From positions 1-8,741 of the forward strand of contig USEH01000089.1 of NCBI GenBank assembly GCA_900553675.1: a stretch of DNA of 8,741 nucleotides, in the 5' to 3' direction. Below are positions 6,101 to 8,741 of this stretch, piece after piece (the first letter of the stretch is position 1; every line of letters starts with the position of its first letter). Made by a program: the position numbers and the translations under genes. The stretch comes from an uncultured Ruminococcus sp. Lineage in GTDB: Bacteria; Bacillota; Clostridia; Oscillospirales; Ruminococcaceae. The notes below the pieces were generated by a model. That model saw only the letters and a program-made list of their open reading frames with translations, was not told the DNA's origin and did no database searches.

Positions 6101-6888
6101 TCGCCGTCGAAGACGTTTGTCAGCTGGAAGGAATCGCCGTAGGCTCCGCCCGAAGCGGCTTTGGTGTCATAGCTTACCATTTCGCAGATTTTGTCTTTAA
6201 AGGTCTTCAGCTTGTCGGCGTCGCTGCCGGTTGCACTTGAAGCTATGCTCCGCGCGTTATCAAAAGCCTTTTTTGCTGCCGCAATTTTTGTGGAGTCGGT
6301 AGCGTACTGATTGCCGTCTTTCCGGTAGCTATTGGCAACAGCCATTTTTATCGTCAGAAAACAATCGGTTTTGGTTTCGGAGTAGGAAAGTGCTGAAGCA
6401 GTTCCGACCGTTTTATCGTACCAATAAAGCTCGGACGGGCAGTCCTGAAGCAAAGCGTCAATAGCTTTGCCAAACGCCCCATCAAAATCTTCGGGCTTTA
6501 TATTCAGCGGGATATCGCTGAATACGGTGCTTGAGGTAGTGCCGTCTGCAATAGTCAGTATTTTCGATTTAATCGCTTCGTAAATCTCCACACCGGTAGC
6601 GTTAAGACTGTCTCTTCCGACCGAGGACGCATAGGTCTGCACACCGCCGCCATAGAACATCCCCTCGACGTATTGGTCGAAAAGCTCGTCGTTATTCGCA
6701 GCGCCCGTCTGGGTTACGGTTGCCGTTACTGTCTTATCCGACGTTTCCGCCGGAGAAGTAGTCTGAGCCGGCGTCTGAGTTGGGGCGGAATTTTCAAGTC
6801 CGGCGGCGAACGACGATGCCGTCATCGAAAAAATCATAGCAGCGCTCAGCGCAAGCGACATGATCTTTTTAAGTAAATTGGTTTTCAT
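3130..6888 (-). CDS. Secreted transglutaminase-like / BspA-LRR / Cys-His repeat protein
   Basis: The 1252-aa product is predicted to be exported. Residues 1-29 form a signal peptide (MKTNLLKK, hydrophobic core, cleavage near SSFAA). A Ser/Thr/Pro-rich linker follows to about 60. A transglutaminase-like domain spans about 175-325 with the triad C270 (VVCEGYA), H304 (GPHMWN) and D319 (VVDVTNC); related domains act as proteases, peptide cyclases or cross-linkers. Residues 382-550 are BspA-type leucine-rich repeats (AFSACTKLTSVEMP; AFGTCLSLKSITLP; AFYKCEYLNNITIP; AFVSCIRLESVTME). Residues 558-1160 contain two kinds of Cys/His modules. The tail has CAEC (1207-1210) and an acidic DDDD stretch. No LPXTG, SLH, dockerin or C-terminal membrane helix is seen, so how it is retained is unknown. 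The start at 6888 is chosen over a GTG at 6975 because AAGGAGG lies 7 bases upstream and the signal peptide begins there. The substrate is unknown. Confidence 0.88.
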   Translation of the reverse strand: MKTNLLKKIMSLALSAAMIFSMTASSFAAGLENSAPTQTPAQTTSPAETSDKTVTATVTQTGAANNDELFDQYVEGMFYGGGVQTYASSVGRDSLNATGVEIYEAIKSKILTIADGTTSSTVFSDIPLNIKPEDFDGAFGKAIDALLQDCPSELYWYDKTVGTASALSYSETKTDCFLTIKMAVANSYRKDGNQYATDSTKIAAAKKAFDNARSIASSATGSDADKLKTFKDKICEMVSYDTKAASGGAYGDSFQLTNVFDGDKNTNVVCEGYAKAFQYLCELSGIECYTVTGKMAGGTGAGPHMWNIVRLDGKSYVVDVTNCDAGTIGAPDKLFLKGVTMSGSSYKVAGVTYTYDSETTSLLSSSILTPSTTDYGASVDVGWTYENGVLTIKTQAGMDDWAVNGRTANAAKVTTVKIESGVTTIADEAFSACTKLTSVEMPSVTSIGNNAFGTCLSLKSITLPETLKTIGEQAFYKCEYLNNITIPASVTSIGNSAFVSCIRLESVTMEGTNPPTIGSSVFDFTGISVNGITVPESSVNAYKTAWGTEYANLIKSDHTHAGTLASGKPATCTTDGFKDYYTCSCNKFFEDKDCTKEIADLVSWKLNAGKIGATGHTAGEAWTSDNTDHWHICTVCNQPVDKATHTPGESWKFDDTNHWHECVCGNKSGSAAHDWDEGKVTIQPTETTSGVKTFTCTTCKATKEETLSPIEHTHVQAKDPTCTTNGNIEYYACTCGKWFSDAEGKTEITEADTVLHSAHKLTKVEAKPATCTVNGNTEYYTCSDCGKWFSDANGAAEITDKNSVVIPAAHKLTKVDAKPATCTKEGNIEHYKCTSCGNLFRDANGTEETDANSVIIPMAAHKLEVFAAKEPTCELDGNIAYQTCSVCKKFFSEDGKTEITLDSTVLSAKGHSFSTEWSHDDNNHWHPATCEHTDEVSEKAAHAWNAGVITTEPTETTTGVKTYTCTVCSRTKTETVPVTTHEHKPAADWSSDNASHWHSCSGCEEKLDFNNHSFNDWVVTNPPTEHETGIRERSCAVCGFKEIETVPQITHTHDLEHIAAVKSTCNKEGSVEHYHCKKCGKNYSDSTATNELASITIPTDSNNHTGGTELRGDKKATCRVNGYTGDTYCLGCNTLLSYGTTIYASPSGHKYVGGRCRYCGILQFPFMYRPVITYLNDSFHFFNGMSRMHSPNSHGLYSDGVYEWYVCAECGHEYGRTKVTIPEVNIDDDDSVDLIVDDPVQCGSDELLYIAG
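3409..5217 (-). repeat. Coding array of two alternating Cys/His-rich modules
   Basis: Module A, about 45-50 residues, has the pattern H-K-L-x(5)-K-P-A-T-C-T-x(2)-G-N-x-E-Y-Y-x-C-x-x-C-G-K-W-F-S-D and occurs at residues 558-, 712-, 759-, 810-, 861- and 1051-, with a divergent copy at 1104-1148. Module B contains S-x-D-N-x-x-H-W-H-x-C and a partner with P-T-E-T-T-x-G-V-K-T-x-T-C-x-x-C, at 615-708, 911-978 and 981-1048. HWH occurs at 629-631, 658-660, 924-926 and 996-998. About fifteen CxC or CxxC pairs occur between residues 583 and 1210. The three consecutive A modules at 712-860 (DNA 4309-4755) are the most alike and suggest recent duplication. Confidence 0.8.
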
Positions 6889-6895
6889 GAGGATT

Positions 6896-6902
6896 CCTCC
6901 TT
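6896..6902 (-). promoter_or_regulatory. Ribosome binding site deciding the surface-protein start
   Basis: AAGGAGG on the minus strand is a full anti-Shine-Dalgarno match 7 bases ahead of ATG 6888. It settles the start at the signal peptide. A small hairpin tcccg-aaag-cggga (6910-6923) lies just upstream of it in the leader. Confidence 0.85.
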
Positions 6903-7004
6903 GATTTATTCCCGAAAGCGGGAGAGTGCCGCTGAATACAGCTCGTCGGCGCGTGATTGTTATGTCAATCGACACGGATATTTTATTTATAATTATCCAA
7001 ATTT

Positions 7005-7034
7005 AGTATAACATATTGCAGGACGGCGTGTCAA
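7005..7034 (-). promoter_or_regulatory. Predicted promoter of the surface-protein gene
   Basis: On the minus strand TTGACA (7029-7034) is followed after 18 bases by TATACT (7005-7010). Transcription would start near 6998, leaving a 5' leader of about 110 bases. The 308-base gap between this gene and malQ holds the two divergent promoters, this leader and the malQ leader, with no gene I can support. Confidence 0.7.
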
Positions 7035-7079
7035 GGGGTGATAAGGTGAATTGTTTGTGAAATCTGCATAATAATCAAG

Positions 7080-7108
7080 TTGACATTTGCACTTTAAAAT
7101 AGTATAAT
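7080..7108 (+). promoter_or_regulatory. Consensus sigma-A promoter of malQ
   Basis: A perfect TTGACA (7080-7085) and a perfect TATAAT (7103-7108) are separated by exactly 17 bases. Transcription should begin near 7115, about 80 bases ahead of malQ. Its -35 box is 45 bases from the -35 box of the divergent surface-protein promoter. No catabolite or maltose operator is recognised with confidence. Confidence 0.85.
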
Positions 7109-7118
7109 ATCATAGTCC

Positions 7119-7158
7119 GACGGCGGCTTATGCGGAATAGCCCGCGCGGCGCGCCGTC
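7119..7158 (+). promoter_or_regulatory. Hairpin in the malQ 5' leader
   Basis: gacggcg (7119-7125) pairs with cgccgtc (7152-7158), with an inner stem gcgg/ccgc (7132-7135 with 7142-7145). It begins within a few bases of the predicted transcription start. There is no T run after it, so it is not an intrinsic terminator. It may stabilise the mRNA 5' end or mask nothing in particular; the ribosome binding site lies 26 bases further on. Confidence 0.45.
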
Positions 7159-7196
7159 ACATCACAAAACACTATATTTATATAGGAGAGATAATT

Positions 7197-8672
7197 ATGA
7201 GATCAAGCGGAATACTTATGGGGGTAGCTTCACTTCCCGGAGAATACGGCATAGGCAAGCTGGGCAAGGAGGCACGCGCGTTTGTAGACTTTTTGAAAAA
7301 AGCCAAGCAGCATTACTGGCAGATTCTTCCTCTTGCACCCACCGGCTACGGCGATTCGCCTTATCAGTCCTGCTCGTGCAGCGCGGGAAATCCCTATTTT
7401 ATAGACCTTGAAACCCTTGAAAGCGAGGGACTTTTAAAGCCGGAGGACTACAAGTCGGTAGCCTTTGGCGACAACCCGCGATACATCCACTACGGTATGC
7501 TTTACGAGACGGTCGCGCCGGTTCTGCGCAAGGCGTATGCAAGATTTTCCCCGACCGAGGACTACCGCCAGTTCTTGGAAAAGAATTACGACTGGGTGGG
7601 CGACTACGCCCTGTTTATGGCAATCAAGGACGAAAACGGCGGCAAGCCGTGGTATGAGTGGGAGCGCCCTTTAAAAATGGCAGAGCCGTGGGCTTTGGAG
7701 GAGGCAAAACGCCGTCTCGAACGCGAAATCGGCTTTTACATATTCGTCCAGTACGAATTCTACAAGCAGTGGTTCTCGCTGAAGAAGTATGCCAACCGCA
7801 ATGGCATTGAGATTATCGGGGATATGCCTATCTACTGCGCGTATGACAGCGTTGAGGCGTGGCTGCACCCCGAGCTGTTCGAGTTCGACGGCGAAAAGCG
7901 CCCGATAACCGTCGCGGGATGTCCTCCCGATCAGTACGCCGAAAAGGGTCAGCTGTGGGGAAATCCCATATACAACTGGAAGGCTATGCAGGCAAACGGC
8001 TACAACTGGTGGGTAAGGCGCATAGGCTTTGCCACCGATATGGTGGACGTTCTGCGTATCGACCATTTCAGGGGCTTTGCGGGGTACTATTCCATCCCAT
8101 ATGGTGACAGCGACGCTATGCGCGGCTCGTGGCGGCAGGGTCCCGGACTGGAGCTGTTCAACTCCTGCAACTACTGGCTGGGCAAAAAGAGGATAATCGC
8201 CGAGGATTTAGGATTCGTCACCCGAGAGGTCGGGGAGCTTTTAAAGGCTACCGGATATCCCGGAATGAAGGTATTGCAGTTTGCCTTTGACCCCAAGGCA
8301 AAGAGCGACTATCTGCCCTGCAATTTTGAGACTACCGAGTGCGTCTGCTACACTTCCACCCACGACAGCGACACCGCAAAGGGCTGGGCGGAGAAGTTAG
8401 AGGGTGAGAGCCTTGAATACTGCTTGGAATACATGGGTATCAAGGACAAAAAGGATATCCCCGATGGTCTTTTAAGGCTGGCATGGTCGAGTACAGCGGA
8501 AATTGCTATTGCTCAGCCGCAGGATCTGCTGGGTATCGGCAACGCGGCAAGGATAAATGTTCCCGGAACGCTGGGTCTGAACTGGAGATGGAGGCTGGGC
8601 GGTGGGGACTGCTCGGATTTGTTAGCGGAGAAGTTGGCTAAGCTCAGTAAGGTTTATAACAGGTGCGGATGA
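7197..8672 (+). CDS. malQ: 4-alpha-glucanotransferase (amylomaltase, GH77)
   Basis: The 491-aa cytoplasmic enzyme transfers alpha-1,4-glucan segments between maltodextrins, releasing glucose, in maltose and glycogen breakdown. Full-length family landmarks are visible: LPLAPTGYGDSPYQ at 45-57, GDMPIY at 208-213, the nucleophile D289 in RIDHFRG, the acid/base E336 in IAEDLG, and the third carboxylate D390 in THDSDT. The closing segment QDLLGIGNAARINVPGT...NWRWR is also typical. Length matches the usual 490-510 residues. Two positions differ from common sequences: THDSDT rather than THDNDT, and SCSCSAGNP where FSAFAGNP is usual. ATG 7197 has AGGAGAG at 7184-7190, 6 bases upstream. It has its own strong promoter; the next gene lies beyond the window, so operon membership to the right is unknown. 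No clear terminator is seen apart from the repeat hairpin at 8723-8738. Confidence 0.96.
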   Translation: MRSSGILMGVASLPGEYGIGKLGKEARAFVDFLKKAKQHYWQILPLAPTGYGDSPYQSCSCSAGNPYFIDLETLESEGLLKPEDYKSVAFGDNPRYIHYGMLYETVAPVLRKAYARFSPTEDYRQFLEKNYDWVGDYALFMAIKDENGGKPWYEWERPLKMAEPWALEEAKRRLEREIGFYIFVQYEFYKQWFSLKKYANRNGIEIIGDMPIYCAYDSVEAWLHPELFEFDGEKRPITVAGCPPDQYAEKGQLWGNPIYNWKAMQANGYNWWVRRIGFATDMVDVLRIDHFRGFAGYYSIPYGDSDAMRGSWRQGPGLELFNSCNYWLGKKRIIAEDLGFVTREVGELLKATGYPGMKVLQFAFDPKAKSDYLPCNFETTECVCYTSTHDSDTAKGWAEKLEGESLEYCLEYMGIKDKKDIPDGLLRLAWSSTAEIAIAQPQDLLGIGNAARINVPGTLGLNWRWRLGGGDCSDLLAEKLAKLSKVYNRCG

Positions 8673-8689
8673 TTCTCCCGCCGCCAGTT

Positions 8690-8741
8690 AAGAGAAAAGA
8701 GAGAAAAGTGAAAAGTGGCGGTATCGGCTTTCGCCGATGAT
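8690..8741 (-). repeat. Dispersed palindromic repeat, copy 3 (truncated by window end)
   Basis: gaaaagtgaaaagtggcggtatcg (8703-8726 region) is the left-arm type seen at 2331-2354 and the reverse complement of 60-93 and 2413-2436. It is preceded by a purine tract and overlaps a perfect hairpin atcggc-tttc-gccgat (8723-8738), which on the minus strand is atcggc-gaaa-gccgat with a GNRA loop. Copy 2 carries a decayed form of the same hairpin near 2402-2416. The element starts 18 bases after malQ and runs off the window. Confidence 0.55.

Noticed and set aside
6963..6968. Second TTGACA on the minus strand within the surface-gene leader
   Set aside because: No -10-like sequence lies at a suitable distance downstream; the region there is GC-rich.
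6889..6975. Upstream GTG start extending the surface protein by 29 residues
   Set aside because: There is no ribosome binding site at GTG 6975, and the extension would bury the signal peptide that begins at 6888 behind a strong AAGGAGG.
7149..7156. ggcgcgcc palindrome in the malQ leader as an operator
   Set aside because: It is a short GC-rich self-complementary sequence that is part of the larger leader stem; nothing further supports a protein site.
7671..8066. 131-codon minus-strand frame inside malQ
   Set aside because: It is an antisense shadow of the conserved GH77 coding frame, without a start signal or family match.

Overview
The window looks like chromosomal DNA of a gut-type Clostridia bacterium, most likely an Oscillospiraceae/Ruminococcus or [Eubacterium] siraeum-like organism. 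This is an inference from three things: the style of the large secreted LRR/transglutaminase/Cys-His repeat protein, consensus sigma-A promoters with AGGAGG-type ribosome binding sites, and the Firmicutes-type tmRNA. No phage, transposase or CRISPR genes are visible.

Layout: (1) Positions 1-150 are intergenic, with two copies of a 25-bp tandem repeat and a polypyrimidine arm of a dispersed repeat. (2) 151-1053 (-) is thyA, with its own promoter; a 20-bp perfect palindrome covers its stop codon. (3) 1217-2330 (+) is a two-gene operon of unknown function: a two-TM membrane protein, then a small CxxC protein, ended by a rho-independent terminator. (4) 2331-2513 is a palindromic intergenic repeat, related to sequence at 60-93 and 8690-8741. 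(5) 2552-2901 (-) is ssrA (tmRNA), complete with acceptor stem, encoded CCA, tag reading frame, consensus promoter and terminator. (6) 3130-6888 (-) is a 1252-aa secreted protein: signal peptide, transglutaminase-like domain with a Cys-His-Asp triad, BspA-like leucine-rich repeats, then about 600 residues of Cys/His-rich modules. (7) 7197-8672 (+) is malQ (4-alpha-glucanotransferase, GH77), transcribed divergently from the surface gene from a consensus promoter. (8) The window ends inside another copy of the dispersed repeat.

The genes do not form one pathway: thyA (dTMP synthesis), ssrA (ribosome rescue) and malQ (maltodextrin/glycogen metabolism) are housekeeping functions. The unusual parts are the secreted multidomain protein, the unrecognised two-gene operon with an odd start region, and the palindromic repeat family between genes.
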